Shown: positions 41,301-51,600 of the stretch, piece by piece
How the letters are laid out: every line of letters begins with the position of its first letter
Position numbering within the stretch: position 1 is the first letter of the stretch
Source of the DNA: Lateolabrax maculatus
Taxonomy: Eukaryota; Chordata; Actinopteri; Acropomatiformes; Lateolabracidae
Assembly: GCA_031216445.1 (NCBI GenBank)
Contig: CM062210.1
Coordinates: 12,535,501 to 12,599,500 of the forward strand
Direction of reading: 5' to 3'
Length of the DNA: 64,000 nucleotides
Made by a program: the position numbers and the translations under genes
Notes under the pieces: generated by a model
What the model saw: only the letters and a program-made list of their open reading frames with translations
Database searches by the model: none
Told to the model about the DNA's origin: nothing

Positions 41301-44030
41301 CTACTTAACTTTATCTTTTGTCCTTCAAACGTGAGGAAAAGGATCATTCCAGTGATCACATGAGGTCTTGGCTATTAGATTATGCTGGAAAGAAAAGTGA
41401 CATTGCCTTGGGCTGAGTCCATCACTTTCTCTCTCATCAACTCCCATCAACTGCCTAATTTTTTTTTCATCTGTGTATGGCTGATTTGACTCCTCAGGAA
41501 ATCCAGGATTTCATATTTTTACTAACCTTTACTCTCATGAATAGCTAATAAGACTGAGATTACTGCTTCTCCATGACCTCCCTGTCAGTTTCACAACGGG
41601 GGAGCTGTCGAGTCCTGTCATGCTTTTTGAAGACATCATCATAAAATATTTATTCTGCTGCCGTGCTCCAAACCTTTCGGGGGTTTGTATGATAATACAA
41701 CCACCAGACCTTTGCAACTAACACACACAGCTCACAGTTGTTTGTGTTTTGCTGCTGTGGTCTCTAAGACGTATATACATAGAGAGTCAGTCTAAGTAAG
41801 TATTTAATTCTACAGTGTGGGCTTCATACTGACAGGCAGCCATCTGCTAAAGCTAGCCTCAGGCCAGCTCCTGAGACCCACACTCAATGGTCTCCTGAGA
41901 CATCAGGTTATTGTCCATTGCTACTGCATCTAAATGAGGGAAAAGAAATCTTCTGGTTATAAAACGACATCCTGTCTTTCTTCAGCATTTATTTATATTC
42001 TGTGGATCCCTCAGCTGGAAAACTGCCAAATGTTTATACAATGAGAATTCATCATCTGGCATTGTTGCTCAGCCTGCACCAAAAAAGTAAAAGTTACAAT
42101 TGCGGTGCTGCTGTCATGATATATTGTAAATACTCTGAACCATTCATATACTAAAACACTGGTATGAATCCCTGGAATTGATGCGGCGCAAGGCCTCAAA
42201 AAAATGCCAAAAATTAACTTGGACATCTACTAAAAACTGTGACAGGAAACACAACATTTCCAATTCACTCTACTTTGATTCTGACAGCATGTACCACTGT
42301 TGGCAGATACTGAAAATCAAATGTATTTTGTTAATTTGAAACTACAGTCAAAGAGGCAAATCACATCTACTGGTTTCATTTTGCACTTAAGATTATCGAC
42401 AAGATGTAGATTGTTTAAAAAGATAGGGTGGGTGTGTAACCATTCATATGGTCACTGACATCATTCCTATCCTCTCTCTCCTGGATCTAAGATAAATATA
42501 CTTTGACAAAACACATCCAATCACTGCAGTGGAGAATATCAAGCTGAGTCATTTCCATTAAAACCTAAAAGTCAATAAAAGAAAATGTGCAGACAAGGAC
42601 ATTTTATAATACACGTTATCACTTTCAAGTCACATACAATCCCCTAACTTTTGTCCATATGGAAGCTTTATGGTGCCTTATAGGTCCATGTTAAGGATGA
42701 ATAGATTTTTCTCCACACAAATGTATGGTAATACTACTCCTGCTGCTCTATAGCAGGTTTTTTTTTTTTTTTTTTTCATTTGTGGTTTGGGCTGTCCCCA
42801 TGGTTACCGTTTGCATGGCATGTTTGTTTATCAGTCAAGACTTTTCAGCCGCCATATACTGCTGCAGGTTATTACAACAAATAAGACCTGTAAGTAGGTG
42901 TGGGTGATATACACCCTTGACCTGTAAACCAAAATAATATCTTATCTCCCTGGCCTGGTAGAAACAACTTACTAGTACTAAGCAACAAAACATAAAAGGC
43001 ACTGTCCTCCTAAGCAAGATGGTGTAGGTTCAAGCCTTAACTCAGGTCGTACAATGCTTCTTTAACAAGACACTAAATTCTTAAAAACTGCAGCCATCGC
43101 TTCAAATTCAAGATTTCTTAATGATCATAATAAATACATTATTGCAAAAGCAGGCTGTACATGCCTTCTCTTCTTCTCTTTTACTCTCCTGACCTCTGAC
43201 CTCCCTCTGGCCTAAAGAAAAAGGTGGACGTGTATTTTCCTACAGGGCTCAATTACACCAGGAGAGATCACTACAGGTCTGTCATAACGTCACGCATACA
43301 CCTAATCACGTTTCTGTAGTTCTGTGAAGCTCTAGCCTGCATGTCAGCAAACACAGCTGACCCACAAAAAAAAAAAAAAAAACCGCTTGTTGGCTGCGGG
43401 CCCTACACCGGGAGGACAGGTGCAGCAAGCGGATATCTCACGATCGATCCGGTTCCAAATTCAATGTTTTAAGCCGACGTTAGCCGGCTAGTGGGCTAAT
43501 TTTTATATAATGCAGCATTATTCATCACGGGGGGGGGGGCAAGCTACGTGTCTGGCACCGGGAGCGTACTTACTCAGCGGTCCTCCAGGTCCGAGCACCT
43601 GGTCTTTGGCAGGCGGGGTGCCGCTCTGCCGCTCGAAGTTGCCGGGGTTGGAGAAATAATCCCTCAGCCTCGGCAGCTCCCTGCCCGCTTCCAGCAGTTC
43701 CGTGTGAAACTCCAGGGCCGTGAGGACGTACTGGTCGCGCAGTAGCTGTGCGGCGATAACGTCCACGGACACCCTCGCCTCGGCGGTGCCTGCCATAGCG
43801 GCGGTGGCCGCGACCGACGCCGAGATGCCCTCGCCGCTGGGGCTCGTCCGGTTGCTAGACAGCAGGAGCGTCGGAGGCTCGGCGTCCGCGGGCGGAGAAA
43901 AGGGATTGCCCGGCGGCGGCGGCCCCGGAGCCCCGTCGCTCGGGCTCCGCTCTGTGTCAACCGTTTCGTTCGGGCGCCGCTCAGCCTCCTCCTCAGAGTC
44001 ACTGAGATTAAACGGGTTGACCGACGCCAT
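13471..44030 (-). CDS. relch: relch (KIAA1468), RAB11-binding LisH/coiled-coil/HEAT protein
   Basis: Recycling-endosome protein that works with RAB11 and OSBP in moving cholesterol to the trans-Golgi (known for the mammalian protein). Exons in transcript order: 43574-44030, 37931-38020, 35138-35209, 34942-34997, 34677-34790, 34198-34392, 33530-33624, 32843-32972, 32560-32717, 31803-31878, 31625-31720, 27122-27234, 26907-26997, 26070-26141, 25819-25959, 25474-25638, 25094-25241, 24840-24996, 24581-24704, 23961-24009, 23235-23314, 22618-22724, 21661-21760, 19978-20060 or 19146-19228, 17376-17439, 17131-17269, 16919-17035, 15520-15608, 14788-14858, 13471-13591. These sum to 3570 bp, or 1189 aa plus stop (human 1216 aa). 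All borders are GT-AG with matching phases. The start MASVNPFNLSDSEEE and the end AMLANVFQRKK are highly conserved. Confidence 0.96.
19146..19228 (-). CDS. relch: relch exon 24b (alternative, probably mutually exclusive with 24a)
   Basis: An 83-bp exon with acceptor ctgtttacag-type (tttacag) and donor TT|GTGAGT. It encodes LVLRGMSEALVDRRAAPALI then TLCSGPE. It has the same length and phases as 24a and shares 15 of 27 residues. Using both would shift the frame, because 83 is not a multiple of three, so the pair must be alternatives. Confidence 0.88.
19352..19404. repeat. (GA)n microsatellite between relch exons 24a and 24b
   Basis: A 53-bp GA run, read as CU in the relch transcript, ending about 120 nt upstream of the exon 24b acceptor. 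Confidence 0.95.
19978..20060 (-). CDS. relch: relch exon 24a (alternative, probably mutually exclusive with 24b)
   Basis: An 83-bp exon with acceptor ccaatcag and donor AT|GTAAGT. It encodes LLVKGVNETLVAQRVVPALI then TLSSDPE. It starts in phase 0 after exon 23 (...RMFE) and ends in phase 2, joining exon 25 (SVRISTIPAFG). It is homologous to exon 24b. Confidence 0.9.
20303..20395. repeat. interrupted (AC)n repeat upstream of relch exon 24a
   Basis: CA repeat blocks with aat/aaa interruptions, read as UG in the relch transcript, about 240 nt upstream of the exon 24a acceptor. Confidence 0.9.
21661..31878 (-). CDS. relch: relch exons 10-23, HEAT-repeat region
   Basis: Fourteen exons encoding the helical-repeat body. 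Landmarks include LSPAFQQALLSFCRM (exon 10), LMLGRCLPHIVPNVLLAKRE (11), LILCTACLHPEPKERDQLL (12), VAFARHVGPTRVEAELLPQC (13), LVAESCGALAPYLP (14), KSLGIIMGYIDDPDKY (15), TGWETLLWVVNQL (18) and YHELLLTVLWYGVVHTSALV (23). Intron 11 (27235-31624, 4.4 kb) is the second largest in the gene; no skipped exon is needed there because exons 11 and 12 join in phase 0. Confidence 0.95.
24801..24827. repeat. (GT)13 microsatellite after relch exon 18 donor
   Basis: CA in sense orientation, beginning about 12 nt beyond the exon 18 5' splice site at 24840. Confidence 0.92.
32560..34392 (-). CDS. relch: relch exons 6-9, second coiled coil and low-complexity linker
   Basis: Exon 6 (34198-34392) starts DFELWDDVGLNIPKPPDLLQ. 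Exon 7 (33530-33624) is a coiled coil (VVQELEYQISLLNNEKQSL). Exons 8 and 9 encode a Ser/Thr/Pro-rich linker ending VQFDQPN-RK. This linker is the least conserved part of the protein. Confidence 0.92.
33804..33828. repeat. (ATC)8 repeat in relch intron 6
   Basis: Short perfect trinucleotide repeat. Confidence 0.9.
34677..38020 (-). CDS. relch: relch exons 2-5, first coiled coil and LisH motif
   Basis: Exon 2 (NRAGSISTLDSLDFARYSDD), exon 3 (FELRKAKETIQALRANLTQA, coiled coil), exon 4 (ERKNFKSSPEIQ) and exon 5 (LEKRALNFLVNEYLLKNEYK...FSDENDDQ). Exon 5 is the LisH motif, at about residues 226-263, which mediates dimerisation in this motif family. Confidence 0.95.
38163..38300 (-). mobile_element. 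degenerate tRNA-derived SINE fragment
   Basis: A diverged relative of the element at 38755-38940. It carries ttttgcttaaggactctt in place of the tcttgctcaaggacactt motif and a tRNA-like head (complement of ctggtgactaacccctcggcc). Same orientation, much more decayed. Confidence 0.35.
38755..38940 (-). mobile_element. tRNA-derived SINE (fish type)
   Basis: Read on the minus strand, the head is tRNA-like: gtagagtgg-like box A region followed by a box-B-like GGGTCGATCCTCGG, then a body containing the complement of gtcttgctcaaggacacttc. That phrase is very common in percomorph SINE copies, as I remember them. A CA-rich run borders the far end and an A-rich stretch borders the head on the plus strand. 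Exact ends and target duplications were not resolved. Confidence 0.55.
43574..44030 (-). CDS. relch: relch exon 1, N-terminal region
   Basis: ATG at 44030 begins MASVNPFNLSDSEEEAE. A disordered Pro/Ser/Glu-rich stretch follows, then a conserved helix (VIAAQLLRDQYVLTALEFH) and RDYFSNPGNFERQSGTPP. It ends CTGA|GTAAGT in phase 1. The exon is very CpG-rich, unlike the rest of the gene, because it overlaps the promoter island. Confidence 0.95.
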
Positions 44031-44500
44031 TTTTGCACAATAAAGATTTTTTTTTTTTTTTTTTAGCAGGGTGAGCTACGCGAGCTAATCAGACCCCCAC
44101 TTCTTCCTGGATGGATGTTAAGCTAGCTCTGGTTTGGTAGGTGGCTTTGACACGGGGGGAGGAATGCGAAGCTGTGATTGGTCGAATCTGAGAGACGTCA
44201 CCTTAAAGCCCGCCTCTCTCACGGGATGGAAGGAAATGATTGGATACTGGCGGACAGAGGGGAAACTGGGCAGGGCGCATTTGACAGCAGACAGTCTATC
44301 TGATGTGAGAAACTACAAGCTGTGAAATCAACGATTTCCAGTGAAACTGCACTGTAACACATATTGTTAGATAATAAAACTCAAAGCAATTACTTTTTAT
44401 TAAAATGCATTTGCAGATATGGCAATTTTACGAGAACGCTCGCTTGGGAATAGATTTCTTAACTACAGTACCCACAATGCAGCTGCAAAGTACACACGCC
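44031..44500. promoter_or_regulatory. relch/pign divergent promoter
   Basis: The space between the relch start codon and the probable first exon of pign. It contains two ATTGG elements (44176-44181 and 44238-44243), which read as direct CCAAT boxes for relch, and a ZNF143-type site. A T-run at about 44048-44065 lies in the relch 5' UTR. A shared head-to-head promoter fits the divergent orientation of the genes. Confidence 0.6.
44462..44481 (+). promoter_or_regulatory. ZNF143/Staf-type binding site
   Basis: ACTACAGTACCCACAATGCA matches the long ZNF143 (SBS) consensus of ACTACA + CCCA(G/C)AATGCA layout, which is typical of housekeeping and bidirectional promoters. Read directly from the sequence; occupancy is inferred. 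Confidence 0.65.
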
Positions 44501-44569
44501 AACGTAAAACCTGCGTAAAACGTCAAAGTCACAACAAGGAAGTGGATGCTCATGGTGTCTGAATTTGTT

Positions 44570-44819
44570 GTACTAATCTTCTTAGGAAGGCGGACAGTCG
44601 GTTTTGTAAAAGGGCACACTGAAAGATTACGCTGATCTTGTTTCGTACAACAAAGCCTTAATCTCTCGGGTTCTCTGGATGTACAATCGGTCACCTACGA
44701 AGATAAAATTAAAGCTAAAGCAGGTGAATGGATGAAATGGTGCTGGATAGTTCTGCTCTCCCATTCATCCATCAATGAGAAAGCGACCCCCCTTTTTATT
44801 CCACTGACGTTACATACAG
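44570..44819 (+). other. pign: pign 5' non-coding exon (putative, 5' end not defined)
   Basis: The coding start exon of pign has an acceptor (tgctctgcag) at 46651-46660, 25 bp before the ATG, so an upstream non-coding exon must exist. The best donor is ATACAG|GTAAGACT at 44819/44820, downstream of the ZNF143 site. The start given is only approximate. Confidence 0.4.
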
Positions 44820-45497
44820 GTAAGACTGCATAGCCTTAATATTTAGCTAAGTCACTGTCTTGTAAACAACCTTTAAGGACTGCTATGGGATGAATATCAT
44901 GTCAGGTTACGAAACTGAAAAAAAAGCTTTGACAGGTTGAAACTGAGAGCTTGAAATCTGATTTAAAAAAAAAAAAGGTTTTGTTAGATTACAAGACTAT
45001 ATTTTGAAGGCTTGCATAACGTTTAATCCCGGCAAACATTATTTTGTATTTGAGTTTTCCTTCTTCACAATTGCAGCCCTGTTTGAAGTGTTTCTCCCAC
45101 CTATTTTCAGCATTTCAAATATGTCACTGTTCTCCTGATGTATTTGTTTTTTTTCCGGGTTTGAAACCTTGTAAATGGTGATCTGAAGAGGCATGTGCAT
45201 ATGTTGGGGAAAAAAGGTTTGAAACGTTGAAATTTGAGCTCCGAAAGTGCGAATCTTTGTTTTGAAACTTTTGCAGATGTACATTTACACTCTTATGTGC
45301 CAGAGAGATTGAATTGCCTGGCTGTCGCCTGACAAAAGAGCTGATTGGCTCTTATTTTTGACCACAAACACCACGTTTGGTAGAAAATACTAATTTTCTC
45401 TTTAATTGTAATATTTAACGCTAGATTGTCGGCTGTTGGTCTCATGTTGTGCAATGAAGGTTTCATCTGTAAACAAACATATCTGGTGTGGTTGATC

Positions 45498-45519
45498 ATA
45501 ATAATAATAATAATAATAA
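45498..45519. repeat. (ATA)n repeat
   Basis: Short trinucleotide repeat in the presumed pign first intron, followed by ttataaagcactttacaaag, a phrase seen in dispersed fish repeats. Confidence 0.85.
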
Positions 45520-45589
45520 CAACAAAAACAACAACATTTAAGACTATTTATAAAGCACTTTACAAAGTTCTTTACAATGCAGACATAAA

Positions 45590-46135
45590 TCTGTCTCGTC
45601 CACTTTCCAGGCGAGGCGGAGAGCCCCGCCCCCTCCGCTCCAGACGCTCAGATGTACGCATGCGCGAGTTTAAACGAGGAAAATGGCGGCACAGCGAACA
45701 CTTAAATAGTCTATCATCATCACATTTTGCTTTTCCAGTTACCGTGTGTCTTTGGCCTACATTAAGTCAACGAAATGTCATCTAACAAGCAGAAATAACA
45801 ATAATGATTATTATTATTATTAATAATTTAGGTGTAAGGCTCATGTGTTGGGAACACCTCAATAAACTGCACTATGATCTAGATTGTCACCATGGTTACG
45901 GGGCCTCTGTCGCTCTGAAACTTTCTCGCCTTTTGGCCCCTGCCCTCTAACTTGTTATGACCTACAGTCTATTAGCTAACGTTGTTAGTCTGTATGTCGT
46001 AGTAACGTGTAAATATCTTGTTATAACGTGAAAAACACCTTGTTTTGCTGCATCTAGAGCCGCTCACGCCGTGAGCATGCGCACGTCTAACACCGGTGGC
46101 GCATGCGTACGTCGGCGGGGTCGGGGCTCGTCAAC
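45590..46135. promoter_or_regulatory. second CpG/NRF1/YY1-rich block
   Basis: Contains three NRF1-like palindromic cores (45657-45666, 46075-46084, 46099-46108, around GCATGCGC), a YY1-like AAATGGCGGC at 45681-45690 and a CCCCGCCCCC GC box near 45633. It lies within the presumed first intron of pign and may be an alternative promoter. Confidence 0.5.
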
Positions 46136-46685
46136 AACTGCCTATGGTCAAAGCATGGATGTATAAAGAGGACAAAGATACTCTGCTATTGTCTAAGGTT
46201 TACACCGGAGGGGCCGGGGGAACTCAAGTTTCAACCTTCTTTTATACATATATATATGACTTTCTTCTCAACCTGTGCGCACCAGTTTTCAGATCACCAT
46301 TTACAAGGTTTCAATACACCAGGGGAACAGTGACAAACTCTGAAAATGTGTTGGAGAAACACTTTTAAAAAAGAGGGCTGCAATTGTGAAAAAGGAAAAC
46401 CCAAATACAAAATAATGTTTGCAGGGATTTCATTTTTTCCCCAGCCTATCAAAACATTATGCAAACTTTCAAAGCTTATTTTCAATCTTGCAAAACCTTG
46501 TTTATTAGATTTCAAGCTTTTTGACCAACATGGAATGATATTAATCCCATAATAGTGTTCCGACGCAGTGGGTAATTTATTTATTTTGTCTCTTCTTGTT
46601 CTCACCTTTCACCTGCAAACAAATTAAATCTTCCTTCCTCCATCTCCATCTGCTCTGCAGACCCAGCTCGGCGTTGACGCTCAAA

Positions 46686-48676
46686 ATGAGGATGATCACC
46701 TTCTTCCTGGTTGGACTGACAGTCCACGTGGTCTTCTTCCTCTCCATCTTTGACATCTACTTCACCTCTCCTCTGGTCCATGGCATGACACCACAGGCCA
46801 CATCACTGGTGCCCCCTGCCTCCAGACTGGTGTTAGTGGTGGCTGATGGTCTCAGAGCCGACAGTCTCTTCACACTCCTCCCCAACGGCTCATCTAGGGC
46901 CCCATATGTGAGGTCAGGAAACTGATACAGAGTAGTGAGCTATGATGTGGTGTGTTTGCATGTATATTAACTAGTACAGTACAGGAAGCATTATGTATAT
47001 ATCTGCAATTAGTTTATGTGTGTGTGTGTGACTGTTATACCGGGTCTTTTCTCATGCTTTGTTCATAACTCCTGAGTAACTGTGTGCGCATCTGTGTGTT
47101 TCCCAATATCAGGAGTGTGATAGAGGAGAAAGGTACCTGGGGTGTGTCACACACACGCGTGCCCACTGAGTCTCGTCCCGGTCATGTTGCTCTCATCGCT
47201 GGCTTCTATGAGGATGTTAGTGCTGTTGCTAAAGGTTAGTGTGCACCTGCCCATGTTGATACAGAAATGACTGGGAGGGTCCGACACTCAAATACTGCTT
47301 GTGACTGCAAGTGCGTCAACCTTTTTTTTTGTGTGTGTCTGTGTTTTTAGGGTGGAAGGAGAATCCTGTAGAGTTTGACTCAGTATTTAATGAGAGCAGA
47401 CACACCTGGTGCTGGGGCAGCCCTGATATTCTGCCTATGTTTGCCAAAGGTGCACACTCACACATGCACACACAGTCGCACAAACAACACTGTCAGAACC
47501 ACTAACCTAAAAAATATAAAAACAAAAGGTCTCATATAGACTGTATCAAAAATCTCAAATTAATTAACTTAAATAACACTATAACATCCCTTTTTTTTTA
47601 TCATGACATTTTTCTATTCCTCATTGCTCATTTTGTGCTATGGTTCTTCCAGGTGCCAGTGGAGACCATGTGTATACCCACACATACCCAGCAGAGGAAG
47701 AGGATTTTGCCTCCACAGACGCCTCCAGGCTGGACAGCTGGGTGTTCACTCAAGTCAAAGTATGGTAGTGGAATTACTCATGATAATGATGAATATGTTG
47801 ATAATAACTACTGATAAAGTCATATAAAAGTGTTTAAAAAAAAAAGAATTATTGGAACTTTTTGATGCCAAAAGCTTTTATGGTAAAATATGCGTAAATG
47901 TACAGTAGTACCAGACTCCCTTTGTCATCAGTGAAGATGTGCACATTAATATATTGAATGTATGTTTATTTTATTTCTGTACTAGTCATTCTTCCAGTCA
48001 GCAAAGAGTAACTCCAGTCTGAGGGCCAGTCTGCTTGAGGATAAGAATATCCTCTTCCTGCATCTGCTGGGCATCGACACAAACGGACATGCTCACAGAC
48101 CAATGTCACAGTAAGGGACATGTTATTAGGATTTCTTCTATTTGTATTCTATTTGAATGCACGCCACACTGACTGAAATTTACATATTCTCCCAAAGCAG
48201 CATTCACTTAAGTTGTAGTGCTATCTTTATCTTGTATTTGTCTTTTGTCTAGGGAGTACCTAGACAATATTGGTCTAGTAGACACTGGTGTAGCTGAGCT
48301 GGTGTCTATAGTAGAAGATTTCTTTGGATATGATGGCAGGACGGCCTATGTGTTCACCTCTGATCATGGCATGACAAACTGGGGTAAGTCTTTTGCTTGA
48401 GTATGTGTGTGTTTTTACTGTCTGCGACTGAAAACATTTTAACTAAAAAATGATCTGTTTTTCAGCGTATGAATTCGTCGGAGTCTTGTTTATAATCTGT
48501 GGCTGTGTGTGTGTATGTCTCAAGTTTTGCATGTTTGTGTCTACGTGTGTCTTCAGGTTCACATGGTGCAGGCCATCCTTCTGAGACACTCACCCCTTTA
48601 GTAGTGTGGGGAGCCGGAGTTCATAATGCCCGCAAAGTCACTGAACCCCAATCATACAACGATGGATACTTACAAG
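46686..48676 (+). CDS. pign: pign exons 1-7, catalytic domain motifs
   Basis: Metal-binding and catalytic motifs of the family are all intact: VVADGLRAD (Asp54, exon 1), RVPTESRPGH with the predicted Thr nucleophile (exon 2), GIDTNGHAHRP (exon 5), FTSDHGMTNWG (exons 5-6 join downstream, exon 6) and GSHGAGHPSET (exon 7). The enzyme is therefore predicted to be active. Confidence 0.95.
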
Positions 48677-51600
48677 GTGCTAAACTCATGTACTTGCTTG
48701 ATTAAATGTCTCTCAAGCAGGTTCTTTAGTTTTAGTTTAGGACTCCTACACCCACTAAAGATGTTTTTTCTAAATTATTAGGTAGAGTGGAATTTTGTGT
48801 TTTATTTGAAATGAAAACATGAGTGTTCTCTTTCTTTTTATCCCTGCTGTTTCTCTCAGATTGGAAACTGGAGCACCTTCGTAGGGTTGACGTCAATCAA
48901 GTAAGGCCCATGGCATTTACCACTAAATATAAAATGTATGAAAGCAGTGATGTAACAGAACAACAGGTAGTAAAGTGAAATATTTGTATTGTTCTGCTGT
49001 TTTCTGCAGGCAGACATTGCTCCTCTCATGGCTTCTCTCATTGGTGCGCCCATTCCTGTTAACTCTGTGGTAAGTCTACAGATAAACTAAAGAAAAGGGA
49101 AATATTCTCGTCATTTTTATCATATAAAGTCATATTTATCAAAGTTGTTGAAAATGGATTTTGAAAGTACACTGCACTGTGATCAGTTTGTAATATAAAT
49201 TATGTGTCAACACATGTTCATTGTAGTGTTTTCTGAAATGTATCACAATACAATTTTTATGATTTTATGTTAATCTTTATGCATATTTGTATCTCTTCAG
49301 GGTGTGTTACCTCTGCTCTACCTTAACAACAGTGACCAGTTCAAGGCAGAGAGCATGTACACTAATGCTATTCAAGTACTAGAGCAGTTCAAGGTACAAA
49401 AGCTCTCAGCTCTACTATTAATGACATGCTGAACATTCATGCTGAACAATAATTATATTGAAATTATACTAATATCTTGGTATTAATAGATTATCTCCAG
49501 TACTATTTATTTACTACATATGTCCTGTAATAGAGTAATTCAGTTTTATAAATGTATGGTGTCTGAACTATATATGTTTTTGTAGATGAAAATGACCCAG
49601 AAAAAGGAGACAACCTTGTCTTTTCTCTTCACACCATACCAGTAAGTACAATTAGTGAGTCAGTGATTTATACCAAGGAACTGTATCAGGCTGAATTCAT
49701 TTCATGTGTGTGCAAGGCTTGGAGATAGATTCAATAAGAACATAAACCAGATGGAAATTGCTGAGGTATTCTGCTCTAAGTATGAAGGCAAATGAAGCAT
49801 TCTTTAATTGGTCAGCATATTTAAGACCAATCTCACGCACTCTGCCTTTATTGCCTTGTGTCACTGTTTTTCCCAGACTACTGACTGAGTCAAAACAAGC
49901 AGAATTCATCCGCAAGGCTAGAATACTGATTCAGTTGGAGAAGTATGAAGATGCTGTGAGTATTTGGAAAACTATAATCTTCAGCTTTTAGGTAAATTAA
50001 TAGTTGTACAAGTGAATTAAAGTCAAGTTTGAGTATTTAAATACATTAAGTTGGTGTTGAAACATGTCATGGTGTTGTACAAAATGTAGCGCTAAACATA
50101 CGTTGGTGAGCTATGGATGTACGTTTATTTTACTTACTTTACATTCCTTGCTGATATATTTTCTTTCCACTTGTTTCATGACATATTTGTATTTGCTAAA
50201 GTACTCCCTTTCATTTCACCTGGTATGTCTCTTGTCAGATCTCTCTGTGCCAGTCTCTAATATCCCATGCTCTTGAGGGCCTGGTCTACTACCACACCTA
50301 TGACAGGTTCTTCCTGGGTTGCAGTGTAGTGCTGGGATTTGTAGGCTGGACCTCATATGTCGTCCTAATCATACTGAAGACTCATGCCAGCCTCAACAGA
50401 CACCCCAGTCTGCTCAAACAGGTCAGGGCATACACTATAATCCCTCTTCATTTGCCTCTAAAGATTCCGTCCACCAAAACAAGTTTATGAAACTTGAATG
50501 TCTTGTTAAGTTACATTTTTGGTATTGCACTCACGTGTGTGCAGATTCCCAGCCATACCCTGGTGACGCTGTGTATGGGCGTGACAGTGGTGATCACTGT
50601 GTTCCTGCTTATCCAAAGGAGCCCCGTTACCTATTATATCTACTGCCTGCTGCCTGTCCCTGTATGGTACTCTGTTCTTAAGGAGTGAGTAACACACACA
50701 TCATAAAGAAATGTACAATAGATGAAAACAATGAAACGCATCTTTAAACATAATACAGCCTAATCAAACAGATATTTGTAGTTCCTGTATGCTGCTCTCT
50801 GAGATTGGAGGAGCAAACACACACATGCACAGGATGTCAGCAGATATCAAACATACATGATGGAGGTCTGAATATATCAGTTTGTGTGATTTACCGCACA
50901 CATACTTGTTCATGCATGTCTGGCAGGGCTGCGGTGAGTTGTTAATCACACCCTTTTGAAGTGCTGTTGTATCTATTCATGTCGTTTCTCTGTGAATGGC
51001 CTTTGCAGTTTTCTTTTGTTTTCTCCCTTTTATCTCAGTAAAAATAATGTCATTAATGATCCTTTTTAGGTCTGGAACTGTAACAGATTTGATTCGCTCA
51101 GCTCCCTCACTGCCACTGTGGAAATGTTTTGGCTATTTTGTGCTGGTGGCGTTTGGGATTGAGCTGCTGGTAGGTGTCTTTAATCTCTTCAAATTTACAT
51201 TTACACTGACACAGCCCTCATTATAAGCATTTAGCTGACCACCACATACAGCACTAGGGCTCATTATGCTCAGGATGAGGTTACTCTGTACTGCGGATGA
51301 CAGTTTACCTTTGCTGCCCCCAGGTGGTGAGTTTCTTCCATCGCGCCATGCTGACTGTGGGCCTGGCTGTCCTCTCGCTCTGGCCCTTCATGTCGGGACT
51401 TTTTGGCAAAGCCAAGGTAGCTACGTCACAGGTCATGGCACCTGCACGCAGTACACCAGGAAAAGTCATATTTGAATATTATTTTTATCACACCTGAAAG
51501 GTTATGGAAAACTATGTGTCTCCAGGAAGTTTTGAAATACAAGGTGGACTTACAGACAAAGAGAGTAAAAACAGTAGCAAAATTTCCTGCTCACATAGAT

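Larger units (their letters stand above)
38021..43573 (-). other. relch intron 1
   Basis: A 5.5-kb intron. It contains two tRNA-derived SINE-like pieces near its 3' end in sense orientation (38163-38300 and 38755-38940), A/T-rich sequence and a G-run (about 43530-43540) just below exon 1. I see no second gene. A plus-strand open frame at 40329-40556 has no recognisable domain. Confidence 0.65.

Noticed and set aside
43000..43090. Possible third SINE or tRNA-like segment (ggttcaagcc)
   Set aside because: Only a weak box-B resemblance and no body match.
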